Of a stretch of DNA of 28,546 bases, positions 1 to 7,767 are shown piece after piece; the first letter of the stretch is position 1; each line of letters starts with the position of its first letter. The DNA lies in IMG/VR virus record IMGVR_UViG_3300046010_009191, positions 1-28,546 of that record; one strand, given 5' to 3'. Under the pieces are notes generated by a model. It saw only the letters and a program-made list of their open reading frames with translations, searched no databases and was not told where the DNA came from. Made by a program: the position numbers and the translations under genes. The DNA is from a virus.

Positions 1-1
1 C

Positions 2-1129
2 GTATTGCGTCCACTTGGCGAAGCTATTTTGCCGCCACTTATTCAAATTTTAAATATTGGTATTGAGTGGCTAAATACAAAAGGCAGAACACTCGTAAAA
101 ATGTTTTCTGATTTTATAAAGCCAATGATTGAAAATCCCAAAGAGCTTTTCATAGGGCTTTCACAGATTGCAGACCTTTCAAAAGATTTTAAATCATCAA
201 TAGGCTTGGCCGGTGTTGCATTGTTGTTTATGCACCTTCAAGAGATTGTTCACTTCCTGGCAAAAATGCCTTTTATTGGCCCTGCAATGCAAGCACTTCA
301 GGCATTTATGGGAAGCATGAAGCCACTCCAGATGCTATTCGGTGGAATTACCTGGATTATGTCAAACCTTGGAACTGTTTTAAGATTCTTGTGGCCATTG
401 ATAAAAATAGCACTAGCTGGAATATTGCAATTCTCTGCTGGTGTTGCGGCTTTTTTAATTCCATTACAAGGATTAACCAGGGCTTTTTCCAGAGCAAAAA
501 TTGAGCTTGTTGATTGGGTTGCAGAAAACAGTGTTGCTATCGCATCAATAGCCAAAAGATTTTCAGAAGCATTTGGCGTATTCATGATGCCAATTCAAGA
601 CATGATTAAGGGATGGGAAGAACTATTCTATACAATCATTGGCGGCACAAGCGTTCTTGATTTTATGAAAGATCAGATCAAAACATTTAGCTATGGACTT
701 AAGTTATTAGCGGAAGGATTCCTATACACATACGCCGCTATCCGTGGATTCATTGCAGGATTTGTTGGTATGTGGGCCCAGGCAATTCTTAACATCAGCC
801 AGATTGTTCAAAACTTACTTTCTGGTAATTTCTCTGATCCTCTTTTTGGAACTGAGAATATCTTTGGTGAAGGCATGAAAAATGCTACTGAGGAGTTCAT
901 GAAAACTATTGGAAGGGCACAGTCACCTTTGCAGGATGGCAATGTGGACAATGCAAAAGTTTCCAATATGGTTAATAATTATGACGTTAAAATGACCAAT
1001 AACTTTAAGGAAGTGCTACAGCCAGACAGGATTGCATTTACTATTAAGGATCAACTTGAGAAATCAAGCCGTAATAGGACTAGCGCGACTGTAAGCGGCA
1101 CAGCAGCCTTACAACAAAAGTCAATCTAA
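2..1129 (+). CDS. Tail tape measure protein, C-terminal part (partial at left edge)
   Basis: The reading frame is open to the left edge of the window, so the TTG at position 5 is probably not the true start. The visible ~375 codons hold long hydrophobic stretches (about residues 65-100 and 105-165) and a polar C-terminus with no cysteine-rich or enzymatic motif. Tape measure proteins set tail length inside the tail tube and often have hydrophobic segments. The identification rests mainly on position: it directly precedes a LysM adaptor, hub and spike set in the order seen in Mu-like tails. Its TAA overlaps the next ATG by one base (TAATG), so the two are translationally coupled. It could instead be another tail-interior protein. 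Position is seen; the function is inferred. Confidence 0.65.
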   Translation, partial: VLRPLGEAILPPLIQILNIGIEWLNTKGRTLVKMFSDFIKPMIENPKELFIGLSQIADLSKDFKSSIGLAGVALLFMHLQEIVHFLAKMPFIGPAMQALQAFMGSMKPLQMLFGGITWIMSNLGTVLRFLWPLIKIALAGILQFSAGVAAFLIPLQGLTRAFSRAKIELVDWVAENSVAIASIAKRFSEAFGVFMMPIQDMIKGWEELFYTIIGGTSVLDFMKDQIKTFSYGLKLLAEGFLYTYAAIRGFIAGFVGMWAQAILNISQIVQNLLSGNFSDPLFGTENIFGEGMKNATEEFMKTIGRAQSPLQDGNVDNAKVSNMVNNYDVKMTNNFKEVLQPDRIAFTIKDQLEKSSRNRTSATVSGTAALQQKSI

Positions 1130-2256
1130 TGAGCTTGGTAAACGGATTCCAGGGAAAGGTTAATAGCCTACAGAATACCATCAGAAATCCTTTTGAGACT
1201 TCGGTGGAGCCACCTTTTGACGGCAATGACTTTGCCGAGGGTATGCTCATCCAGGAAATCCTGAATAGCGGATCAGAGGGAGACAGGGTTCGCCTGGTTG
1301 GCAATTTAATGCCCCAGGTTCCATTTAAGTTCGGTGGATCACAGAGAATTAAGAAGGAGTATTATTCCGGTTATTCAGAGCCAACAATGCACGTTTTGGG
1401 CCCTGAAGAAACTGACATAACCATCAATGGCGAGTTCAAAGACAAGCGTTACACAAACAGAGAGCTTAAGAATATTGCCACAGAGTTTCAGCAGCAGATT
1501 GATGCCATTCGTATTCGTGGTAATGTGGTTCGTATTACCATGGGAGAGTTTGATCGCTATTGCATTATCTTAAGAACTGATTTTGAAATGCAAAGACTGA
1601 GCAAGGTTAAGTATTCAATTACCTTTTCCATCATTGGATTTAACGCTCCAAAAAATGCAAGGTTTCTTCAAAGATCAAAAGAGATACCATTTGCCATTAA
1701 CAAAGACCTTATTGATGCTGCAATTGGATTCCAGGACACAAATAGCAATATTCCTGATTCTGTTCCTCGCAGTATTGGCGACCAGATCACCGCGCTAACA
1801 AGTGACGTTGCGGGGGCCATTGGAACTGTAACTGGATTCGTTGACCAGATTCTTAGCACGGTTCAAGACATTCAAAAATCAGTCACGCGAGCGAAGGGGC
1901 TTATTAAATATGCCCAGAATAAGCTTCGCACATATAAGCGCACCGTTGGGGCATTTAAAGCATTTGATGATACCGCAGCACTTACTGGCAGATACGAGTC
2001 GGCAAAGTTTTACACTGGAGCAATAAGACAGAGCGCGAGCCTTACGGCATTGTTGCAAAGACTTAAGGCGCGAGTGGCGCAATTAAATAGTGAATTACCA
2101 CTGGCAAGACACTTGGTTGTAGTTGGCGACAATTTGCAGAAGATCGCAATTAAGTTTTATGGATCACCTGACAATTGGAAGAAGATTTACGATTACAACA
2201 ATCTTACGACCACAGAGCTATCGGTTGGTTCATTGTTGGAGATTCCTAGACTATGA
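1129..2256 (+). CDS. LysM-domain baseplate/tail-tube adaptor protein
   Basis: A 375-residue protein. The C-terminal ~48 residues (from about 328) read as a LysM module: HLVVVGDNLQKIAIKFYG, then a WKKIYDYNN segment and an LEIPRL ending. The N-terminal half (about residues 60-185, starting near PFKFGGSQRIKKEY) is beta-rich and resembles the LysM tail proteins placed between tape measure and hub in myoviruses (T4 gp53-, XkdP- and Mu gp43-type position). In a virion this protein probably joins tail tube to baseplate, with LysM used as a structural module rather than for cell wall lysis. It is coupled to the upstream gene by TAATG and overlaps the hub gene by four bases. The LysM call is firm; the exact baseplate role is inferred from order. 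Confidence 0.8.
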   Translation: MSLVNGFQGKVNSLQNTIRNPFETSVEPPFDGNDFAEGMLIQEILNSGSEGDRVRLVGNLMPQVPFKFGGSQRIKKEYYSGYSEPTMHVLGPEETDITINGEFKDKRYTNRELKNIATEFQQQIDAIRIRGNVVRITMGEFDRYCIILRTDFEMQRLSKVKYSITFSIIGFNAPKNARFLQRSKEIPFAINKDLIDAAIGFQDTNSNIPDSVPRSIGDQITALTSDVAGAIGTVTGFVDQILSTVQDIQKSVTRAKGLIKYAQNKLRTYKRTVGAFKAFDDTAALTGRYESAKFYTGAIRQSASLTALLQRLKARVAQLNSELPLARHLVVVGDNLQKIAIKFYGSPDNWKKIYDYNNLTTTELSVGSLLEIPRL

Positions 2257-3647
2257 GTTTGTATTATCCCCAGGGCGGCGTAATTCTTAGGCCTCGTTGG
2301 GAGGACTTCGGATCAGGTAGCGCAATACTACAAGAGGTTAAGGATATACCTGTTTCATGCAGGAGCTTAAGCGTTGAGAGAAATGACTACTCTGAAGCAG
2401 ACACATTTAAGGCAACAATTGATTATGCGGCTTTTCCATTTGATCCACGCTGCATGAGAGCTTGCGCTGTCACCATTTGCATGGAAGACAGAAAGAAGAC
2501 TTATAACCTGGATAATAGCCTCAATCTTATTGAGCCCACTCCAGATAATACGGTTTTTATCGGATTCGCAGATGAGTCTTCAATTAAGTTTGATGACACG
2601 ACAAGAACGGTTCAGCTAGAGGGCAGGGATTACACATCTTTATTCATTGACCAGAAACGAGTCAATACTGAGCCAATTGCACTATCAAAGCCAATTGACC
2701 AGATCATCCAGGACTTAATCAACGAGCAATTAGCAACCAAGGATATTAAGGTTGATAATAGAACTGGCGAAAATCCAATGCCTACACTTGCGCAATTGGC
2801 ACCGGACTTTAATCCGGTAACATCAGTAAAAAATCAAAAGCGAAAAGAAACTTATTGGGAGATTATGCAAGACATAGTTTCTCGCGTTGGTTTTGTTGGA
2901 TTCATTGAGCTTGATAAGTACGTTATAACCAAGCCTCAAAACATTTACGAAAAGAAAAACATTAAGCATTTCATCTATGGTGGAAACATCAAGGATTTAA
3001 ACTTTACCAGGAAACTTGGTAGGGCCAAAGATTTTAACGTGCTGGTCAAGTCATTCAATCCTCTTGAGAAAAGAATTGAAGAAGCGAAGCTACCAGAAGA
3101 GGCGAAGGACGCGCAGTTTATAGCCAATTTTGGAAACGTCAGAACTACAGTGCCGCAATTGGATAAGGATGGTAAAAAGATTGATCCTCCAAAGGATGCA
3201 GACTTTTACACTTTCCTGGTCAAAGACATAACGAACAAAGAGCAATTGATTAAGATTGGTGAATCCATATTTGAGGAGCTTTCAAGACAGCAGATCGAGG
3301 GAAGTCTAACCACTTATGAAATGGAAGTTCCAGAAGAAAGAAATGAAGACACTTCACCGATCAAATTCTCACAAATGAGAAATGGTAGTGCTATCAGGAT
3401 ATTCTTGAGCCAGGCAGAGCTTAAAGAGATTGATTCAAATGCCAATAAGGCACAAAGAAAAGCTTTTCTATTGCGCAGAGGATACCCAAGAGAGCTTGCA
3501 GACGCTTGGGCCGATTCACTTTCTCGCATTAACACAGTTTTTTATGTAAAGTCAGTAATGTTTGAAATGGATATGGACAATGGTTTCACCATGAAGATTG
3601 ATTTCATTAACTTTATCGACCTGGATAGCAGTTTATTGGGGGAATAG
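2253..3647 (+). CDS. Baseplate hub protein (gp27 / late control D-like)
   Basis: A 464-residue protein starting at an ATGA overlap with the previous gene, with GGAG about 10 bases upstream. Near residue 95 is an FIGFADESSIKFDD segment followed by VQLEGRDYTSLFIDQK, the pattern of the first barrel domain in gpD/gp27-type hubs. The middle holds WEIMQDIVSRVGFVGFIE, and the C-terminus (about 420-455) is again beta-strand rich. Hub proteins form the trimeric baseplate centre that carries the spike. The next gene is a spike-like protein, as in Mu (gp44-gp45) and P2-like phages. The family assignment rests on pattern and synteny. Confidence 0.78.
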   Translation: MSLYYPQGGVILRPRWEDFGSGSAILQEVKDIPVSCRSLSVERNDYSEADTFKATIDYAAFPFDPRCMRACAVTICMEDRKKTYNLDNSLNLIEPTPDNTVFIGFADESSIKFDDTTRTVQLEGRDYTSLFIDQKRVNTEPIALSKPIDQIIQDLINEQLATKDIKVDNRTGENPMPTLAQLAPDFNPVTSVKNQKRKETYWEIMQDIVSRVGFVGFIELDKYVITKPQNIYEKKNIKHFIYGGNIKDLNFTRKLGRAKDFNVLVKSFNPLEKRIEEAKLPEEAKDAQFIANFGNVRTTVPQLDKDGKKIDPPKDADFYTFLVKDITNKEQLIKIGESIFEELSRQQIEGSLTTYEMEVPEERNEDTSPIKFSQMRNGSAIRIFLSQAELKEIDSNANKAQRKAFLLRRGYPRELADAWADSLSRINTVFYVKSVMFEMDMDNGFTMKIDFINFIDLDSSLLGE

Positions 3648-4289
3648 TTGAAGGGCTTTAACGAACTAAAAGAAATGTTTAGGGATGATCGCACTTACCT
3701 TATTCTTGGTTTGGTTAAAAAGCTTTATCTTGCCCAAGATCGCTCTTATCTAAAAGTGGAAGTGGAAACAATCCCTGAGCAAAGAAAGATCATTGCCACT
3801 ATGACCTGGGAAAATGTTGGCACAGAGTCAGGTGACTTTGAGTTCCCCACTCCAGGTGACTTGGTAATCGTTTGCAATGTAGAGGGCGACGACGATCAGG
3901 CTTATGTGATCCGCAGACTAAGCTCGCGGATTGATAAAATCCCAAATACTGCCACCAATGGAGACAAGGTTAATCGGGCATTGGCCGGAAAAAAGTTTTG
4001 GCTCACATCAAATTCTAGGATCAATCTTTCTCGCGGTGATACTGAGCCCACAGAAAACTTGGTTCTTGGTCAGGTTTTTAAGGCATTTGCCAGCTCACTT
4101 TTAAGCAGTTTATCCGTTCACGCAAATGATGATGCTGTTCATCAGCATATTGATTCGTTTGGATACCTTGTTACTGTTCCGATAAATAACTCTGACTATC
4201 TAGCTAGAAAGTCTGAGTATGATACACTAAAGGCAAGCCCAATTGATGATGAAGTCATCCTATCTGATTTGTCTTTTACGGAGAAATAA
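3648..4289 (+). CDS. Baseplate spike / OB-fold protein (gpV/gp45-like)
   Basis: A 213-residue protein beginning with TTG directly after the hub stop codon, with a GGGGGA ribosome site about five bases upstream; this supports the rare start. Residues about 17-90 form a compact beta-rich segment with FEFPTPGDLVIVCNVEGDDDQAYV-type features (shown in part), typical of the OB-fold of spike proteins. The C-terminal part is less regular and has no obvious metal-binding HxH tip. Its role would be to form the central puncturing spike on the hub. Position between hub and gp25-like wedge matches Mu gp45. A clear needle helix is not visible, so a separate tip protein may exist. Confidence 0.68.
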   Translation: MKGFNELKEMFRDDRTYLILGLVKKLYLAQDRSYLKVEVETIPEQRKIIATMTWENVGTESGDFEFPTPGDLVIVCNVEGDDDQAYVIRRLSSRIDKIPNTATNGDKVNRALAGKKFWLTSNSRINLSRGDTEPTENLVLGQVFKAFASSLLSSLSVHANDDAVHQHIDSFGYLVTVPINNSDYLARKSEYDTLKASPIDDEVILSDLSFTEK

Positions 4290-4290
4290 T

Positions 4291-4554
4291 ATGGCTTTAA
4301 ATACTACAGTCATAAAAAATGACCTTAAGGCAAAGATGCAATCGGCTCGCGGTGCTGCGTTTGATAGCGCACAACTTGATCTTATTTGCCAGGTATTTGC
4401 CGATTGGCTTTATGACCAATTAACATTAAACGCTGATGTTCAAATCCAGGCTGGTGATTTAACCGTTGCCCCAGGATCGTTTGCAAACGGCGGGGGCCCT
4501 GTTGGCGGCGTTGGTGAGGTTAATCCGGCCACGCTTATTACGAGGATCAAATGA
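4291..4554 (+). CDS. Small baseplate-region protein, unknown
   Basis: The ATG at 4291 is preferred over in-frame starts further upstream because GGAGAAATAAT lies just before it and it begins one base after the spike stop codon. The 87-residue product has a helical N-terminal half (about residues 5-50) and a glycine-rich stretch, FANGGGPVGGVGEV, near the C-terminus. I do not recognise it. Its place between spike and gp25-like wedge suggests a small virion component or spike accessory. It has no PAAR-type metal motif. Its end overlaps the start of the gp25-like gene by four bases. Confidence 0.7.
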   Translation: MALNTTVIKNDLKAKMQSARGAAFDSAQLDLICQVFADWLYDQLTLNADVQIQAGDLTVAPGSFANGGGPVGGVGEVNPATLITRIK

Positions 4555-4952
4555 GCCAGATTCAAGATTCATACCTGGAAGACCTGGAGTTCATAAAGGG
4601 CGATTTTAAGCCAGCTCCAAACAGTGATTTCCAGCTTATTAAAGGCATCGAAAATCTCAAGCAAGCACTGTATCATAGGCTAATTACGGTTCCAGGCACA
4701 CTGGTTCACCGTCCATTGTACGGTGTTGGCGTTAAAAGATGGCAGAATCAATTGGGGAGCCTTGCCAAGCAGCAAGAGCTTGCGCTGGTTATAAAGCAGC
4801 AGTTTGAGCAAGATTCTCGCGTAAGTGAGCTGGTTACAGTAAGATTTAAGCAAGAGTCAGACGGGCTTTTTACTGTTCAATATGTTGTTAATGCGGTTGG
4901 CACAGGTGAATTTTCCAATACAGTTGACCCGTTTGGCGACCTGACATTCTAA
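4551..4952 (+). CDS. Baseplate wedge protein, gp25/GPW-like
   Basis: A 133-residue protein of usual length for the gp25 family. The central segment LKQALYHRLITVPGTLVHRPLYGVGV matches, in shortened form, the family pattern of an L..RL.T..G...+...YG.G motif at about residues 35-60. A QQFEQDSRVSELVTVRF segment follows, giving the typical I...L..D.RV..V.V pattern. In T4, gp25 nucleates sheath polymerisation; Mu gp46 is the equivalent. The ATGA start overlaps the upstream gene and the next gene begins seven bases after the stop. This is one of the firmer structural calls. Confidence 0.85.
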   Translation: MSQIQDSYLEDLEFIKGDFKPAPNSDFQLIKGIENLKQALYHRLITVPGTLVHRPLYGVGVKRWQNQLGSLAKQQELALVIKQQFEQDSRVSELVTVRFKQESDGLFTVQYVVNAVGTGEFSNTVDPFGDLTF

Positions 4953-4959
4953 GGAATTT

Positions 4960-6132
4960 ATGGCAACAAAAGTAACATCATTAACAGAATTTTATGAGCT
5001 TTATAAAGCGGAAATTCTAGCTCAGGCCAGCGAGATTACCGATTTCTCAGAAGGTTCAATGCACGATATTCTTGCCGGAGCACTTTCGGCCGGATTGAAT
5101 GAATTGTCTGAATTGATCGTATCTGAATTTTCAAAAACATTTTTTGACTTGGCATCGGGCGCAGACCTGGATCGCTTGGCGGTTGACCACTTTGGGGATG
5201 GCTTTGCTAGACCGGAAGCGGCTAAGGCCACCGGAGAAATTACATTCTCAAGACCAAACACAAACGCCGGAAACGTGACCATTGCTATTGGTACGATTAT
5301 CAAGACGCAAAAGGATTCCAATGGCCAGGAGATTCGTTTTGTAACGACAGAAGCCGTTACATTGACCGGATTGACCGTTTCGGCTCAAATCGAGGCAATT
5401 GATGGCGGCACAAATGGAAATGCTGGAATTGCCAGAATTACCGTTTTGGAATCCACTTTATCTGATCCATCAATCTTAGTTTCAAATGCTGCGGCCATGG
5501 CCGGAGGAACTAACGCTCCAGAAGATGCTGAGTATCGTGACATTATCAAGAGTCTTATCCAGGCACTTGCAGGAGCCACTGAGGCAGCAATTAGAGGTGC
5601 TGCGCTTGCCACTCCAGGGGTATCTATGGCTGCGCCAATTACTATCGAGAGAGTGGTAATTGATTATGACATTGGTGGGGATCAAATTTTGCCAGGATCA
5701 TCTTACTTCAGGATTCCTTATGTTACGCTTTATATTGCCGACGCAAACGGAAACAGCTCTCAAGCTTTGATTGATGCTGTAAAGGCCAGACTTGTTGGCG
5801 TTAAGGCGGCAGGAGTTAATATTGAAGTAAGGGGAGCGGTTGCTATTCCATTGAATTGGACAGCTAGTATCACGCTCAATGCTGGTGGGCCCAACTATGC
5901 AGAGCTTCAGTCAGACGTAAGTAAAATCATTGAAACAATGAATGAATATGTGAATAAGGTTCTCTCTATTGGTGAGGGCTTTAATAAAATCCAAGCAAAC
6001 AATTATGTTTTATCAATTTGGGGGCCAGCAGGAACCAATGATCTAACAAATTTCTCAAGCTCGATTCCAGCAGGAAACGTGGCAGTAGCAGCAAATGAAA
6101 AACTTATTGCAGGAGCGGTGAGCATAGTATGA
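4960..6132 (+). CDS. Baseplate J-like wedge protein (Mu gp47-like)
   Basis: A 390-residue protein of normal length for the baseplate J family. The N-terminus has the family pattern of FSEGSMHDILAGALSAGLNE then FFDLASGADLDRLAVDHFG at about residues 28-85. A beta-rich middle follows (SRPNTNAGNVTIAIGTIIKT), and the ENAPEDAEYRD-type region (here GGTNAPEDAEYRDII) is near residue 185. J-like proteins form the wedge arms (gp6 in T4). AAGGAATTT precedes the ATG. Alanine and threonine content is high, as is common here. The next gene overlaps by four bases. Confidence 0.88.
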   Translation: MATKVTSLTEFYELYKAEILAQASEITDFSEGSMHDILAGALSAGLNELSELIVSEFSKTFFDLASGADLDRLAVDHFGDGFARPEAAKATGEITFSRPNTNAGNVTIAIGTIIKTQKDSNGQEIRFVTTEAVTLTGLTVSAQIEAIDGGTNGNAGIARITVLESTLSDPSILVSNAAAMAGGTNAPEDAEYRDIIKSLIQALAGATEAAIRGAALATPGVSMAAPITIERVVIDYDIGGDQILPGSSYFRIPYVTLYIADANGNSSQALIDAVKARLVGVKAAGVNIEVRGAVAIPLNWTASITLNAGGPNYAELQSDVSKIIETMNEYVNKVLSIGEGFNKIQANNYVLSIWGPAGTNDLTNFSSSIPAGNVAVAANEKLIAGAVSIV

Positions 6133-6749
6133 GCCTGACCCAGCAGCAATGGTTTGATAAGCTTAGGACGCTAATTCCTGCTTGGGTTCTCCAGGAGAAT
6201 ATTGATGCGCCTAAAATTTTCAATGCCGCCGCAAAGTGCTTGGCAGAGCTTCAGAAAGATTCTCAGATTCATTATGATGAAACTTTCATTGATACTGGAT
6301 CGGATGAATATGTGGCACTTCATGGAGAGGAAAGATCAGTTGATCGTCTGCCACTAGAAAGCCTTGGTTCTTATCGCCAAAGGGTAAAACTGATCGTAAA
6401 TAAATCAAATGTTCCGGCGATTAAGGCAATCGTTGATGGTTTGCTTATCAGAGGAGAGTGCTCAATTATTGAGCATAGCCAATTTTCTGGTAACTTTTTA
6501 AACCGAGAAAGTTTTTTGAATCGTAACATATTGGATTTTCAGGTTCTTTATAATGCTTTTACAATCATAATTCCATATCAGATTCCAGAAGCTACTTCAT
6601 TTTTTGACCGCGAGGCATTTTTAGACAGGGAGTTCTTGAACGGTTCTAGCGTTTCAAGCGATACTGTATTTGCCAACATAATCAAGGCAGTTAATGAGGC
6701 GAAGGCGTTTGGTACTGTTTATCGTTTAATAGAGAGGGTGCAAGAATGA
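6129..6749 (+). CDS. Baseplate/tail protein, gp48 (YmfQ)-like
   Basis: A 206-residue protein that directly follows the J-like gene, where Mu gp48 or P2 gpI-type proteins sit. Features include a helical N-terminus, then LHGEERSVDRLPLESLGSYRQRV near residues 63-82, a pattern found in YmfQ-like proteins (R.......E....YR.R+). A curious near-repeat, NFLNRESFLNRN and FFDREAFLDREFL, occurs near residues 120-130 and 160-172; each half has an FLxRExFL pattern. Such proteins connect wedges to fibres. The ATGA start overlaps the upstream gene. Confidence 0.72.
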   Translation: MSLTQQQWFDKLRTLIPAWVLQENIDAPKIFNAAAKCLAELQKDSQIHYDETFIDTGSDEYVALHGEERSVDRLPLESLGSYRQRVKLIVNKSNVPAIKAIVDGLLIRGECSIIEHSQFSGNFLNRESFLNRNILDFQVLYNAFTIIIPYQIPEATSFFDREAFLDREFLNGSSVSSDTVFANIIKAVNEAKAFGTVYRLIERVQE

Positions 6750-7756
6750 GACAACAGTTTAACGTAGGTCAGGAGATAATTTCACAAGACCTTAATTCGC
6801 TTCAGTCGCGTTTAGAACGTGGCATTTATGATCGTTTGCTTTATGAAATGATGGGAAGAAAAACTAACGCTTTTTTTAAAGATTCGTTTAGGATTCTTTA
6901 TCAGTCAGCAACTTCATTCGTCGTAAAGGCTGGTGTAGGTTTTCAAACTATTGTCACGGACTCAAAAGAGCCGGACAGAAAGCCATTGGTGAGGGATGCA
7001 GACGTTACTCTTAACATTGATACGCCGAATTCTTCTAACCCTCGCATTGATATTCTTGTGGTACGCCACGGGCGATTCAATACGCTAACAGAGTCTCGCA
7101 AATTTAAAGATGAATTTACAAATTTGATTTCAAATCAAAACTTTACCATTGCAACAGATTGGCAAGCTGAGATTCAGTATCTCGCTGGTACTCCAGCAGG
7201 ATCGCCAGTTGCTCCGGTCACTCCAGCAGGATGGATCAAGGTTGCAGAGCTTTATGTTTCCACTTCTACTGGTATTGCTAACCAGGCAGCGATTACTGAC
7301 TCAAGAGTTCTTTTGCCGATCATGGTTGCAACTAATGAAACTGGATCATCAGACTATGATGCAATTGTGGGCCTTGTAGGTGTTGACCAAGGGGTGACTC
7401 ACGCGACACTTAAGGGAGCACTTGATAACGCTCAGGATGGATGGAAAATACTTGTCCTCAGAAGTGAAGCTCCAGCAGCTATTCCGGTTGTTTTAAATAA
7501 CAATATTGAAATTGTTTTTAAGCGAGGCGTTACTATTTCCAAGGGTGCTACTATTACAGGACTCCAGGTTGATGGTGATGACTGTAAAATCGTTGGTGGA
7601 AGATTCTCAGGATTCGGTGTTTCTGGTGATTCAGGAATCCTTGTTTCTGCCAGTGCTGCAAGAACTGTAATAGATACACCAAGATTCCTTGGCTGTGACT
7701 CAAATGTGATTGATAATGGACAGGACACTTACGCAAATGTTCTGTTTACTGAATAA
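6746..7756 (+). CDS. Tail fibre-like protein with C-terminal beta-helix
   Basis: A 336-residue protein. The N-terminal ~190 residues (QQFNVGQEIISQDLNSLQSRLE start; VKAGVGFQTIV and RIDILVVRHGRF segments) look like the baseplate-anchoring module seen in many myovirus fibres. From about residue 210 to the end, short strand repeats such as IEIVFKRGVTIS, ATITGLQVDGDDCKIVGG and GILVSASAARTVI have the rhythm of a right-handed parallel beta-helix. It lacks a long shaft, so it may be a short fibre or the adaptor for the following protein. It overlaps the gp48-like gene by four bases. The beta-helix is inferred from the repeat pattern only. Confidence 0.7.
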   Translation: MRQQFNVGQEIISQDLNSLQSRLERGIYDRLLYEMMGRKTNAFFKDSFRILYQSATSFVVKAGVGFQTIVTDSKEPDRKPLVRDADVTLNIDTPNSSNPRIDILVVRHGRFNTLTESRKFKDEFTNLISNQNFTIATDWQAEIQYLAGTPAGSPVAPVTPAGWIKVAELYVSTSTGIANQAAITDSRVLLPIMVATNETGSSDYDAIVGLVGVDQGVTHATLKGALDNAQDGWKILVLRSEAPAAIPVVLNNNIEIVFKRGVTISKGATITGLQVDGDDCKIVGGRFSGFGVSGDSGILVSASAARTVIDTPRFLGCDSNVIDNGQDTYANVLFTE

Positions 7757-7767
7757 GGAGAGTTAGA

